A stretch of DNA of 12,250 bases, from assembly GCA_910578115.1 (NCBI GenBank), contig CAJTPO010000076.1:1-12250 (forward strand), in the 5' to 3' direction. Below, piece by piece: positions 1 to 7,654 of this stretch. Below the pieces are notes generated by a model. It was not told the origin of the DNA, ran no database searches, and worked only from the letters and a program-made list of their open reading frames with translations. The DNA comes from an uncultured Lachnospiraceae bacterium (GTDB lineage Bacteria > Bacillota > Clostridia > Lachnospirales > Lachnospiraceae). The first letter of the stretch is position 1, and every line of letters starts with the position of its first letter. The position numbers and the translations under genes were made by a program.

Positions 1-144
1 GCTTTCTGGCGTTTATTTTAGTATGTCTTAACCACCACTTTAAGGCTTCACACTATCTTCTGCTCCTGTTCTACTATTCTGTTTCTTTTTGCTTCGCTCA
101 GGCGAAGAACATCAAGAAAATACAATTTGTACAATTTTTCAAAT
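1..144. other. Intergenic stretch downstream of the ABC transporter gene
   Basis: No convincing gene is seen here. It holds a perfect 6-bp hairpin (CTTCGC at 92-97 and GCGAAG at 102-107, four-base loop). On the minus strand the hairpin is followed by an A-rich, not T-rich, run, so it is not a standard intrinsic terminator for the transporter gene. Confidence 0.4.
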
Positions 145-1770
145 TCACTGAACCGTCAATTTCTTATTTTCAATCATAACTCTTTTATTGCAATGCCTCA
201 AATATCTTTCCGAATGCGAAATAATGATGATAATTCTGTCAGCATACATTGCAAGGATTTCCGTGATAATATCTTCGCCGCTCTTTTCATCGATGGCATT
301 AAAAGATTCGTCCAATATGATAACATCGGGATCCTGCAGGAATATCCTGCCCAACATGATCTTCTGTTTATCGCCGCCTGAAAGATTGGCTCCATTCTCA
401 TAAACAGTCATATCCAGTCCCTGCTCACTTTCCAGAAATTTCTGCATAAATTCCATTTGCAGAAGCCGTTTCCATTTTTCTTCCGGCACGGTGCTTCCCA
501 AAGTAATGTTTTCTTTAATAGAAAAAGGGAGCAGATAGGAATTTTGATCCAGATAAAATATTTGGTTCCTGAGTGCGCGATTTTCAATCATTTTCAGATC
601 GAAACCGTTGATCTTTATCCCTTCACAGTGCAGAAATTTGGTCAGCATTTTTACAAAGGTAGATTTGCCGCTGCCCGAATCTCCTGTCAAGGCTATTCGG
701 TCTCCCTTTTGAAATGCAAAGTGTCCCTCTGTGATCAGTTTTGTATCTCCATAACAGATATTTTTGATCTCACCAGAGATGATCTCGATTTTGCCAGGGA
801 CAATATTTCCGTCCTCTTCATAATTTGCCTCAATTTCTTCTGAGACAAAGCGGGCCGCCCCATGCAGGTCACGCAGATTAATCTGTATATTGATTACTTC
901 TCCAATGGAAGTATAGTAGATATCATTGATCAGATTTAAGTAGATCATATCTCCAATAAATGCTTTTCCGGTAATAAATAAATAAGTAATGTAGAGAAAA
1001 CAGCTGTTTTTCAGCAGTAACGATATGTATTCTAAAATCGTACATATATCCATTGCGTAGGAATTTGCCTTACGTTCCATTTTGGTGATATTTCCAATAC
1101 TTTTACTGATAAAGGATAAAATTCCCTCTTTATCACAGTATTGCTTAATACTGTTTACATCAGAAATAACTGCTTTCATATTTTTATTATTTTTTGCCGA
1201 AATATTCTGCAGTTCGTAACTGTACTGAGACAGTCTGGATTTTTCGCCATTTAATAATTTCTGAAATCCAAAATACTGCAGCGGAATCTGAAGAAAATAC
1301 AATACAGCTAATTCCCTGTTGATTTTCGTAACCATGCATAAAACGACAGTGACTGTGATTGCGGACACAAAGATTCCGGTAAGAGAGGTACAATACAGAT
1401 TAAATATTGTGGAAACTGTATGGTTAACTCTTTCCGCTATATAGGAGGGTTCCATTTCATTGATTTTATTATAGGAAACATGAAAAATTTTTTGATACAA
1501 ATTGCGCGTTTCTTCGTTTTTAAATTTTTCCGTGAACCAGAAGCGAAAACGGTTATACAGAAATTTGATGGCATATAACATTGTCAGCACGATCAGATAA
1601 ATGAGGATCTTTCCTGTATGAAAGCCGTCTTTTAGTGTAATGTCTGTGGCGTTTCGCAGAATCAACGGTGCAATAACAGACAGGGAACTTATCATGAGCA
1701 GAAGACATATGTTTTTCAGGATCTCTTTGTAGTATCTGTGAAACAGTTCTTTATCATATAAGAATTTCAT
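145..1770 (-). CDS. ABC transporter, fused permease and ATP-binding half-transporter
   Basis: This is a 541-residue exporter-type ABC half-transporter that would work as a dimer in the cytoplasmic membrane. Residues 1-310 form the transmembrane domain, with hydrophobic segments near 17-40, 54-72, 127-168 and 243-290. The nucleotide-binding domain follows: Walker A GDSGSGKST at 363-371, Q-loop Gln409, signature LSGGD at 463-467 (the usual last residue is Gln), Walker B VIILDE at 483-488 and switch His519. There is no N-terminal C39 peptidase domain, so it is not a leader-cleaving bacteriocin exporter. The start is supported by a GGAGGT site just upstream. It appears monocistronic: the gene before it ends at a terminator and no partner half-transporter is in view. 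The substrate (peptide, lipid or drug) cannot be told from sequence. Confidence 0.9.
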   Translation of the reverse strand: MKFLYDKELFHRYYKEILKNICLLLMISSLSVIAPLILRNATDITLKDGFHTGKILIYLIVLTMLYAIKFLYNRFRFWFTEKFKNEETRNLYQKIFHVSYNKINEMEPSYIAERVNHTVSTIFNLYCTSLTGIFVSAITVTVVLCMVTKINRELAVLYFLQIPLQYFGFQKLLNGEKSRLSQYSYELQNISAKNNKNMKAVISDVNSIKQYCDKEGILSFISKSIGNITKMERKANSYAMDICTILEYISLLLKNSCFLYITYLFITGKAFIGDMIYLNLINDIYYTSIGEVINIQINLRDLHGAARFVSEEIEANYEEDGNIVPGKIEIISGEIKNICYGDTKLITEGHFAFQKGDRIALTGDSGSGKSTFVKMLTKFLHCEGIKINGFDLKMIENRALRNQIFYLDQNSYLLPFSIKENITLGSTVPEEKWKRLLQMEFMQKFLESEQGLDMTVYENGANLSGGDKQKIMLGRIFLQDPDVIILDESFNAIDEKSGEDIITEILAMYADRIIIIISHSERYLRHCNKRVMIENKKLTVQ

Positions 1771-1927
1771 GGGTTACCTCCGTATCGACTCCTTATGAGA
1801 TACATTTTATATTTCGTATAAAAAATAACTTTGCGATGATTGTATTTTATCATAAAGGCAATTTTGTTTGTATGGATTATCTATAAAATTTCATAATGCG
1901 AAATTATAGAAACAGTCTATATGATAT

Positions 1928-1949
1928 CCATGCAGGCATGGCTGCATGG
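1928..1949. promoter_or_regulatory. Perfect 8-bp palindrome upstream of the ABC transporter gene
   Basis: CCATGCAG (1928-1935) and CTGCATGG (1942-1949) form a perfect inverted repeat around a 6-base spacer, about 160 bases before the transporter start. No T-run follows on either strand, so an operator or leader hairpin is more likely than a terminator. A looser AT-rich dyad lies nearby at about 1880-1912. No clear promoter could be chosen in this stretch. Confidence 0.35.
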
Positions 1950-1963
1950 CACGTTGCTTCGCG

Positions 1964-2009
1964 GGAATAAAAACGGCATTCTCTGCCGGTTTGCTTCAGA
2001 GAATGCCGT
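1964..2009 (-). terminator. Strong intrinsic terminator after the cotH-like gene
   Basis: A perfect 13-bp inverted repeat (1973-1985 with 1997-2009, 11-base loop) begins 17 bases after the cotH-like stop codon. On the minus strand the stem is followed by TTTTTATTCC, the expected U-tract. It separates the cotH-like transcript from the ABC transporter gene. Confidence 0.9.
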
Positions 2010-2025
2010 ATTGGATATTGGTGAT

Positions 2026-3843
2026 TTATTGTAAAACTGCCTGAAAAGTCATATCCCTGGTTATGGGTGTATTGCTGTCTGGCTGCATGCCGTCTTCGGC
2101 AGATACCCAGGCAGTTACATTTGCGTATTCAGTGGATACCTGTGGAAGTTCCGGCAGGGTATCGTTGTCCAGAACATACAGTGTGTCATAGACAACTCCT
2201 TCGATCAACAAAGTGATTGTGTGAACGGGAATCTGTTCTATCCACACCTGATCGAGAAAGGCCTTCCGTCCTGTGATATAATCGGCCAGAAAGGCAATCT
2301 GCTTCGACCGGTCACCGCTGTATCCGTTTTCGACATACTGTTCCTCCCAACGTACCTGGTCCATAGCGGCGGAAGCGGCAGTGATCTCGTCCAGCATCGG
2401 CAGGATTTCATCGGCCAGGAGGGATAGATATGAGCTGATCTCATCTCTGTAGCAGGAAATGATCTGTTGATAAAATTCCGGCTTATTGTAAAGGCTTTGA
2501 AACCAGACCGAAGAGTCACTGTGGGATGACAGTCTGGACAGGCGCTCCGGGGATGTGGAGATCTGACCCAGATATGCCGGCGAATTTCCCCAGGAAACAT
2601 CGTAATCCCAGACAGGCCCGGCATACAGACGGCTGTCGATAGTATCCGAATCCTTGTAGAAATAGGAGCTTGCCACGCCGCCGTCATAGTTGGCAGTGAT
2701 TTCTTCCAGCAGATATTTACGGACAAAAGAGTCTACATCGATCAGATCCTGATAAGATTTTCCGGTAGCACTGTCGATGCCTTCCGCAGAAAGAATGGCA
2801 TTCTCTACGCTTTGGACATAGCTGTCGATATAAGCGATCTGTGCCTCTGAGGTGTATTCCGGGTCACGGACGATAAAGCACTCCTTCGCTTCTGTAATAA
2901 AATAACTTTCGTTTATTTCCACTTCTTTTAAGAATCTGTTATCGAAATCCCGCTCGATCAGATACCCGCCTGTGATATCGTCAGGATCGTTGGGAATCTG
3001 TCTGGCTTTGGTAGTATCTGTCCATGCCGTCTCATAGGAGCTCAAATCTTCTGTGTCATTTTCATATTCGGTAGCTTTCTCCAGATCTGAGATCGGCAGA
3101 CGGTTTTCCTGCACTTCAATCTTTTCTACAACGTAATAATTACCGAGATATTCTTTGTTCACATACAGATCGACAAAGGTTCCTTCTTCCGACTGTGCCA
3201 GGCCGAGATGTTGACCAAGACTTCTGGAGAGAGCGTTGCGGATCAGGGTAGAATCGGCGGAATTGGAGACGAATACCCATTTTTTACCAGATTCCATCCC
3301 AAGAAAAGGAGCGGATTTTGTAAGTTTGATCTGATAAGGTTTTTTTTCAAATTCTGTGTAGGAAGTGTTGCCCCGGCCTTTCATGTATTCCAGAGAATGT
3401 TCCAGGCTGATGCTGCCATCCGGCTCCAACACTGTGATGGTTCCGGGTTCCTTAACATTTTTATCGGTGTTGATCAGGTCTGAGGTTCCGGATTCGGTTT
3501 CGATAAAAACTGCCGGAATATGTTCCGAATACAGCCAGGTAACGGAATCAGGATCGATGTTCTCAGAAATTTCAGGTTCCAGCCCGGCTTCCTTGCAGGC
3601 GGAAGGCAGAAAAGCGTAATACTGATCGTTTTTCGTCCAGAGGAGAATTTCCTGTCCGGCTACCGAGATTTTATTGTCTGTTGTGTTTCCTGTGCCGGCT
3701 GTGGTTACAGCCGGTGCAGTTTCCATATTGTTTTCCGCTTCCAATAATCTGCTTTTCTCCAGAAGATGGGAAATGACAGTTACACATATAACTGCGGTGA
3801 AGAGAACGCCTGCATAGAGGCAGGCAGTATATTTTCTGTTCAT
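2026..3843 (-). CDS. CotH-like kinase-fold protein, membrane-anchored or secreted
   Basis: This 605-residue protein has a signal/anchor segment at residues 7-27, so the main body lies outside the membrane. CotH-family landmarks appear in order: GRGNTS at 156-161, KKPYQIKL at 167-174, GGYLIERD at 292-299 and GPVWDYDVSWGN at 409-420. B. subtilis CotH is a spore-coat protein kinase; many clostridial homologues are larger surface proteins of unknown target, and this one fits that second group better. Residues about 543-605 resemble an InlB B-repeat/Flg_new-like small domain. The start is fixed by an in-frame TGA two codons upstream and by the signal segment. A GAGAGGAG motif lies 14 bases before the ATG, rather far, which may reflect coupling to a short upstream frame. 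A spore-coat role is not shown. Confidence 0.88.
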   Translation of the reverse strand: MNRKYTACLYAGVLFTAVICVTVISHLLEKSRLLEAENNMETAPAVTTAGTGNTTDNKISVAGQEILLWTKNDQYYAFLPSACKEAGLEPEISENIDPDSVTWLYSEHIPAVFIETESGTSDLINTDKNVKEPGTITVLEPDGSISLEHSLEYMKGRGNTSYTEFEKKPYQIKLTKSAPFLGMESGKKWVFVSNSADSTLIRNALSRSLGQHLGLAQSEEGTFVDLYVNKEYLGNYYVVEKIEVQENRLPISDLEKATEYENDTEDLSSYETAWTDTTKARQIPNDPDDITGGYLIERDFDNRFLKEVEINESYFITEAKECFIVRDPEYTSEAQIAYIDSYVQSVENAILSAEGIDSATGKSYQDLIDVDSFVRKYLLEEITANYDGGVASSYFYKDSDTIDSRLYAGPVWDYDVSWGNSPAYLGQISTSPERLSRLSSHSDSSVWFQSLYNKPEFYQQIISCYRDEISSYLSLLADEILPMLDEITAASAAMDQVRWEEQYVENGYSGDRSKQIAFLADYITGRKAFLDQVWIEQIPVHTITLLIEGVVYDTLYVLDNDTLPELPQVSTEYANVTAWVSAEDGMQPDSNTPITRDMTFQAVLQ

Positions 3844-4016
3844 TTTCTGTCAGTATGCTCCTCTCGGTGGTTCCAGATTGAAAAATCACACTGATGTGCT
3901 GATTTTTCAATCTGGAGTTTGTGCCGAAGCGTCCCAAACTCCTTGATCGCAGCGCAGAATTTGAGATTCTGCACGCGTTCCTCAGCAAAAACCGCTTCGG
4001 AATGGAGGAAAATCAT
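3840..4016 (-). CDS. Possible 58-residue ORF running through the palindromic element
   Basis: An ATG-started frame of 58 codons (starting MIFLHSEAVFAEERV, ending REEHTDRK) crosses the whole structured element and stops at a TGA that overlaps the cotH-like ATG (ATGA). Only a weak, distant GGGAAG precedes its start. The frame could be a real leader peptide that couples translation to the cotH-like gene, or only an open frame by chance inside a repeat. It matches no family I can name with confidence. Confidence 0.2.
   Translation of the reverse strand: MIFLHSEAVFAEERVQNLKFCAAIKEFGTLRHKLQIEKSAHQCDFSIWNHREEHTDRK
3872..4000. repeat. Highly palindromic intergenic element (REP/MITE-like or structured RNA)
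   Basis: Four nested or adjacent perfect inverted repeats fill this stretch: a 17-bp stem (3872-3888 with 3900-3916, extended by CAC/GTG in the loop), GGAGTTT/AAACTCC (3914-3920 with 3936-3942), GCAGAAT/ATTCTGC (3954-3960 with 3966-3972), and a long-range pair CCGAAGCG/CGCTTCGG (3924-3931 with 3993-4000) enclosing the third stem. The second pair overlaps the foot of the first stem and cannot fully form with it. No T-run follows, so it is not a simple terminator. The density suggests a dispersed small repeat or a structured leader of the cotH-like transcript. Its copy number cannot be judged here. Confidence 0.55.
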
Positions 4017-4045
4017 GAAACGATGTGATCTTCCCGATTCTTCAA

Positions 4046-4801
4046 TTATAAAGAGATGGATAATCCCACAGGGCAGTGATCCGAACCCATAATATCTTTA
4101 TAGATAAAAGCATCCTGTAGTGTATTTTTCAGAGAATCCGACACAAGGAAATAGTCGATGCGCCAGCCTGCGTTCTTGGCTCTGGCGCTGAAACGGTAGG
4201 ACCACCAGGAATAGGCTCCTTCCAGATCCGGATAGAAATGGCGGAAAGTGTCGATAAATCCGGCTTTAGTCAAAGCCGTGAACTTGTCCCGTTCTTCGTC
4301 GGTGAAGCCGGCATTCCTGCGGTTGGTTTTCGGATTTTTCAGGTCAATCTCTTTATGAGCGACATTCAGGTCACCGCAGAAGATGACAGGTTTCTTTTCT
4401 TCCAATTGTTTCAAATATGCGAGAAAGTCATCCTCCCAGCGCATGCGGTAGTCCAGTCTTGCCAATTCATTCTGTGCGTTGGGAGTGTAGACAGTGATAA
4501 AGTAAAATCCGGGAAATTCCAGCGTGATTACACGTCCCTCATGGTCGTGTTCTTCGATCCCGATACCATAGGAAACAGAAAGGGGTTTTGCTTTCGTGAA
4601 GATGGCCGTGCCGGAATAGCCTTTTTTCTCCGCATAATTCCAGTACTGATGATAGCCGGGAAGATCCAGTGTGATCTGTCCCTCCTGCAGCTTCGTCTCC
4701 TGCACACAGAAGAGATCGGCGTCCTCAGCCAGAAGAAATTCCGTAAAGCCCTTGCCGACGCAGGCTCTTAAACCGTTAACGTTCCAGGATATTAATTTCA
4801 T
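4046..4801 (-). CDS. xth: Exodeoxyribonuclease III (AP endonuclease family)
   Basis: This 251-residue cytoplasmic DNA-repair enzyme cleaves DNA at abasic sites and removes nucleotides 3' to 5' from duplex ends. Motifs of the EEP/Xth fold are all present: SWNVNG with Asn7, VQETK with metal-binding Glu35, YTPNA with Tyr105, GDLN with Asp144 and Asn146, WRIDY with Asp216, and SDH near the C-terminus with catalytic His242. Length matches the family. The ATG at 4801 is chosen over one 17 codons upstream because the protein family begins MKLISWNVNG and an AAAGGAA site lies just before it. It follows the SGNH gene by 82 bases and shares its direction. Some Gram-positive genomes call it exoA. Confidence 0.96.
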   Translation of the reverse strand: MKLISWNVNGLRACVGKGFTEFLLAEDADLFCVQETKLQEGQITLDLPGYHQYWNYAEKKGYSGTAIFTKAKPLSVSYGIGIEEHDHEGRVITLEFPGFYFITVYTPNAQNELARLDYRMRWEDDFLAYLKQLEEKKPVIFCGDLNVAHKEIDLKNPKTNRRNAGFTDEERDKFTALTKAGFIDTFRHFYPDLEGAYSWWSYRFSARAKNAGWRIDYFLVSDSLKNTLQDAFIYKDIMGSDHCPVGLSISL

Positions 4802-4837
4802 GACAATAGTTCCTTTCTTTTGTGATGTATTTGATTC

Positions 4838-4872
4838 TATAGTTAACGACATTAAAAATTTCGTTTACTATA
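4838..4872. promoter_or_regulatory. Inverted repeat between the SGNH gene and xth
   Basis: TATAGTTAACGA (4838-4849) and TCGTTTACTATA (4861-4872) pair at 11 of 12 positions around an 11-base AT-rich spacer. No U-tract follows on the minus strand. It sits where the xth promoter would be and could be an operator or a weak hairpin. Confidence 0.35.
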
Positions 4873-4883
4873 TGAATAAGGGA

Positions 4884-5939
4884 TCAATTATAATATTGTG
4901 TTATGATCTCATCGACGATTTCCTGTGACAGTTCATGCATTTCGTTCAGCCGCACTTCATAATTGTCTTTGGTCAGCCGTTCCGCTCCTCTGGAAAGTTT
5001 ATCATAGACGTCGTAATTGATATCCTTGGAAAAATGAACGATATCCATGTAATTATCCAGATTCGTTATGACATCCCTGTCGTCCTGATAGAAATAAACT
5101 TCCGCATTGTCATATTCCAGCAATGCTTTGACGGCCTGCTTTTCATTGTAGATCACTGCGTCTCTCTCACCGCTTCTGTAGGCGTTATCCCACCAGAGCA
5201 TGGAGTATGGCGAAAAGAAAAACTTAAACGTAGTCTGCGGATGAGCTTCCAGCTGGGCGGTGAGAAGTGCGATATTACCGGCAAGTTCTTCCGAATTTAT
5301 GGTTTCCTCCTTCATGGGTTTGACAGACGGAAGCCTGGTGTAAAGTCCCATGGCCATGTCCTGTCCGAAGTATTTCCACTGTGCCCAGTTGTAGGAATTG
5401 CCCTCATCATAATCACCGATAAAGGAATAGGCAAGCATATAAGGCAGTTTTTCCATAATGACATCCTTGTTCAGGAGATAAGGATAATCGTTGAAAAGAT
5501 TTCTGTCGTATAAGTACATCGGACAGCCGGTAGATTCATAAGTGGGCTGGGTACTTGCTGACAGGGAAGATGGATCGATATTGTAGAACACATATTTCAG
5601 ATCGTGTTCTTCGAAAGCTCTGTCCAGCAGGTAACATAGATCTGCTGTGGCTCCGTAGGAACGGATCGCTTTGATGGTTCGGCATCCGAATCCCGTATCA
5701 AACCAATGATTGTTATAATTCTCGCAGACCGATGATCCCACGATCAGAGCGTCATAGTCGAAGGTGCGCAATGTACCGATACATTGATATTCCTTGTCTG
5801 TAAGCACTGCTTTTAAACCCGGCAGAGGCTTGTGATATTGATAAAACGGATCAAAAATCACCACCATGGCAATCACCGCCGTAAGAAGGACCAATGTCCT
5901 GATTATAAACTGTTTCAGAAATTTTCTGTCTGTTTCCAT
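4884..5939 (-). CDS. Membrane-anchored SGNH/DltD-AlgX-like protein, partner of the MBOAT acyltransferase
   Basis: This 351-residue protein has one N-terminal membrane segment (about 11-29) and then an extracytoplasmic domain. The visible landmarks of an SGNH-type acyltransferase are IVGSS at 66-70, with Ser as likely nucleophile, and a C-terminal DIVH at 299-302, giving the Asp and His of the triad. In DltB/DltD and Alg/Pat systems such proteins take an acyl group delivered by the MBOAT partner and place it on a cell-surface polymer. The start at 5939 is preferred because a GGAGG lies 5 bases before that ATG. TTG at 5954 and ATG at 5951 are in frame but lack a site. The gene begins 11 bases after the MBOAT stop, so the two are co-translated. 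Overall similarity to named families is loose; the acceptor is unknown. Confidence 0.75.
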   Translation of the reverse strand: METDRKFLKQFIIRTLVLLTAVIAMVVIFDPFYQYHKPLPGLKAVLTDKEYQCIGTLRTFDYDALIVGSSVCENYNNHWFDTGFGCRTIKAIRSYGATADLCYLLDRAFEEHDLKYVFYNIDPSSLSASTQPTYESTGCPMYLYDRNLFNDYPYLLNKDVIMEKLPYMLAYSFIGDYDEGNSYNWAQWKYFGQDMAMGLYTRLPSVKPMKEETINSEELAGNIALLTAQLEAHPQTTFKFFFSPYSMLWWDNAYRSGERDAVIYNEKQAVKALLEYDNAEVYFYQDDRDVITNLDNYMDIVHFSKDINYDVYDKLSRGAERLTKDNYEVRLNEMHELSQEIVDEIITQYYN

Positions 5940-5950
5940 TTTTGCCTCCA

Positions 5951-7462
5951 TCAAAAATTAAAGTATAAAAATGTACTTACCTGTGAAAGCGATATGATGC
6001 ACCATACGAGCAGTATGCTGATCCCCCAGCATCTTCGCGAGGTCAGTTCGCCGCGCATGGCACGCTCACAGGCAGTGGGTCTGAAGATCAGGTAGAAGGA
6101 TAATGCAAATAACAGCAGTAAAAAGATCAGATACATATAGTTTAACAGACCCGGAGCCGTCAAATCCAACACCTGTTTCAACACATACAATTCAGAAATA
6201 TCTAATTGTGCGGCAATTTCATAGATTTTTCCGTTAAAGCTGCCTGAAAAGAGATTTTTAAACAGCTGTATGGCTCCCGCGATGCTCTGGCTTCTGAAAA
6301 AGAAAAGTGACATATTAAACAGTGAGAAAGTAAAGATCCACCCCAGCCATGGAGGAATATGAAAACGTGCTGGTTTCTTTTCTTCCCGGCCGCTTATGCC
6401 GATGATCCCAAGATTATCCCATACAACCAGCAGTCCCTGCATTGCTCCCCATGCCACATAGGTCCAGGCTGCCCCATGCCAGAGGCCGCTTAGCAGGAAA
6501 ACGATGAAAGTATTCAATAACATACGCGCCCTGCCCTTTCTGCTGCCACCCAGAGGAATATAGACATAGGTGATGAAAAAGCGTGACAGTGTAATATGCC
6601 ATCTCTGCCAGAATTCCTTGATACTGCAGGATCTGTAGGGGGCATTAAAGTTGATGGGAAGCTCGATATTGAACATTTTACCAAGGCCGATGGCCATATC
6701 GGAGTATCCGCTGAAATCAAAGTACAGTTCGAAAGTATAGGACAGAACCACTGCCACAGTGGAAATGCTGTCAAGGGAAAAAGTCTGTGCAAATCCGTAG
6801 TTGGCAGCAAGCGCAAAAGTGTCCGCTAAAAGTACCTTTTTGGAAAGTCCCAATACGAATAAATAAATACCGCGGGAAAACGAGGAGACATCAAAGCGCC
6901 GGCGGGTATGGTCTTCAAACTGCGGGATCATTTCCTTATATAAGACGATCGGTCCGGCAATCAGCTGTGGAAAAAAGGTGACAAACGTAAGGTAATTTAA
7001 CAGAGAATAATGCTCTGTTTTTCCCAGGCATCTGTCGATCACGAAAGACAGCTGCTGGAATGTAAAAAAGCTGATGCCAAGAGGCAGCAGGATATGTTTC
7101 AGCGTATAGTCCGTGTGAAAAACGTAATTAATATTTTCCACGAAGAAGTCATAGTATTTGAAATAAAACAGGATGCCCAGATTGAGAAAAACGCCAAAAA
7201 CGAGACCGACACGATTCCACAGGTTCCTGTGTGCGGAATCTTCACGAATCAGCGTCAGCAGAAAGCTGAGCGCATAGTTTAAACCGATACTGGACAGGAT
7301 GATGGCCAGATAGTAAACGTTAAAATACCCGTAAAACCAGAGAGACATACCGGCTAAGAAGAGGTTGGCCAGACGGTACTGACGACCGTTGTTCAGTACA
7401 TACCAGCCGAGAAGTACGACCGGCAGAAACAGGAAGATGAATATATATGAGTTGAATAACAT
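5951..7462 (-). CDS. MBOAT family membrane-bound O-acyltransferase (AlgI/DltB/PatA type)
   Basis: This 503-residue polytopic membrane protein begins with the typical LFNSYIFIFLFLPVVL segment and has many hydrophobic helices. Family motifs are YFDFSGYSDMAIGLG at 247-261, FWQRWHITLSRFF at 284-296 with His289, and SGLWHGAAW at 325-333 with His329, the expected catalytic histidine. AlgI, DltB and PatA relatives transfer acyl groups (acetyl or D-alanyl) across or within the membrane for surface-polymer modification. No dltA, dltC or alginate genes are in view, and the partner is an SGNH-like protein, so O-acetylation or similar acylation of an envelope glycan is the best guess. An AAAGGAA site precedes the start. 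Confidence 0.95.
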   Translation of the reverse strand: MLFNSYIFIFLFLPVVLLGWYVLNNGRQYRLANLFLAGMSLWFYGYFNVYYLAIILSSIGLNYALSFLLTLIREDSAHRNLWNRVGLVFGVFLNLGILFYFKYYDFFVENINYVFHTDYTLKHILLPLGISFFTFQQLSFVIDRCLGKTEHYSLLNYLTFVTFFPQLIAGPIVLYKEMIPQFEDHTRRRFDVSSFSRGIYLFVLGLSKKVLLADTFALAANYGFAQTFSLDSISTVAVVLSYTFELYFDFSGYSDMAIGLGKMFNIELPINFNAPYRSCSIKEFWQRWHITLSRFFITYVYIPLGGSRKGRARMLLNTFIVFLLSGLWHGAAWTYVAWGAMQGLLVVWDNLGIIGISGREEKKPARFHIPPWLGWIFTFSLFNMSLFFFRSQSIAGAIQLFKNLFSGSFNGKIYEIAAQLDISELYVLKQVLDLTAPGLLNYMYLIFLLLLFALSFYLIFRPTACERAMRGELTSRRCWGISILLVWCIISLSQVSTFLYFNF

Positions 7463-7485
7463 ACAGCAAAATTCCTTTCGGGAGA

Positions 7486-7513
7486 TTTATGTTCCATGAA
7501 ACAGGACTGCCAA
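7486..7513 (-). promoter_or_regulatory. Candidate promoter for the MBOAT-SGNH genes
   Basis: On the minus strand TTGGCA (7508-7513) and CATAAA (7486-7491) are separated by 16 bases, in the divergent region with the lipoprotein gene. The implied leader is very short (under 20 bases), which weakens the call. Confidence 0.3.
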
Positions 7514-7558
7514 CATGAGTTTTGGAAAATCCTCACGGTAATATACATATTTTTCAAA

Positions 7559-7587
7559 TTAAGGTAAAAACTAGTACCGGGTATAGT
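7559..7587 (+). promoter_or_regulatory. Candidate promoter for the DUF4358-like lipoprotein gene
   Basis: TATAGT (7582-7587) is a good -10 box. The -35 candidate TTAAGG, 17 bases upstream, is poor. It lies 67 bases before the chosen lipoprotein start. Confidence 0.3.
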
Positions 7588-7654
7588 ATATCAAATAGAC
7601 TGCATGGAGACAATAAAGAAACAATTAAGAAAATGGAGGAACAGGAAAGCCAAT

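Noticed and set aside
92..107. Six-bp hairpin as the ABC transporter terminator
   Set aside because: On the minus strand the stem is followed by CAAAAAG and not a T-run.
1893..1949. Eighteen-codon minus-strand ORF (MQPCLHGYHIDCFYNFAL) upstream of the ABC transporter, considered as a secreted peptide
   Set aside because: There is no ribosome site before it and no leader or double-Gly motif. Its start lies inside the palindrome, which explains the sequence better.
2238..2726. Long minus-strand frame inside the cotH-like gene
   Set aside because: It is a shadow of the real frame, with no ribosome site or domain pattern.
4238..4771. Plus-strand 177-codon frame opposite xth
   Set aside because: xth is fully supported by catalytic motifs, so this is an antisense shadow.
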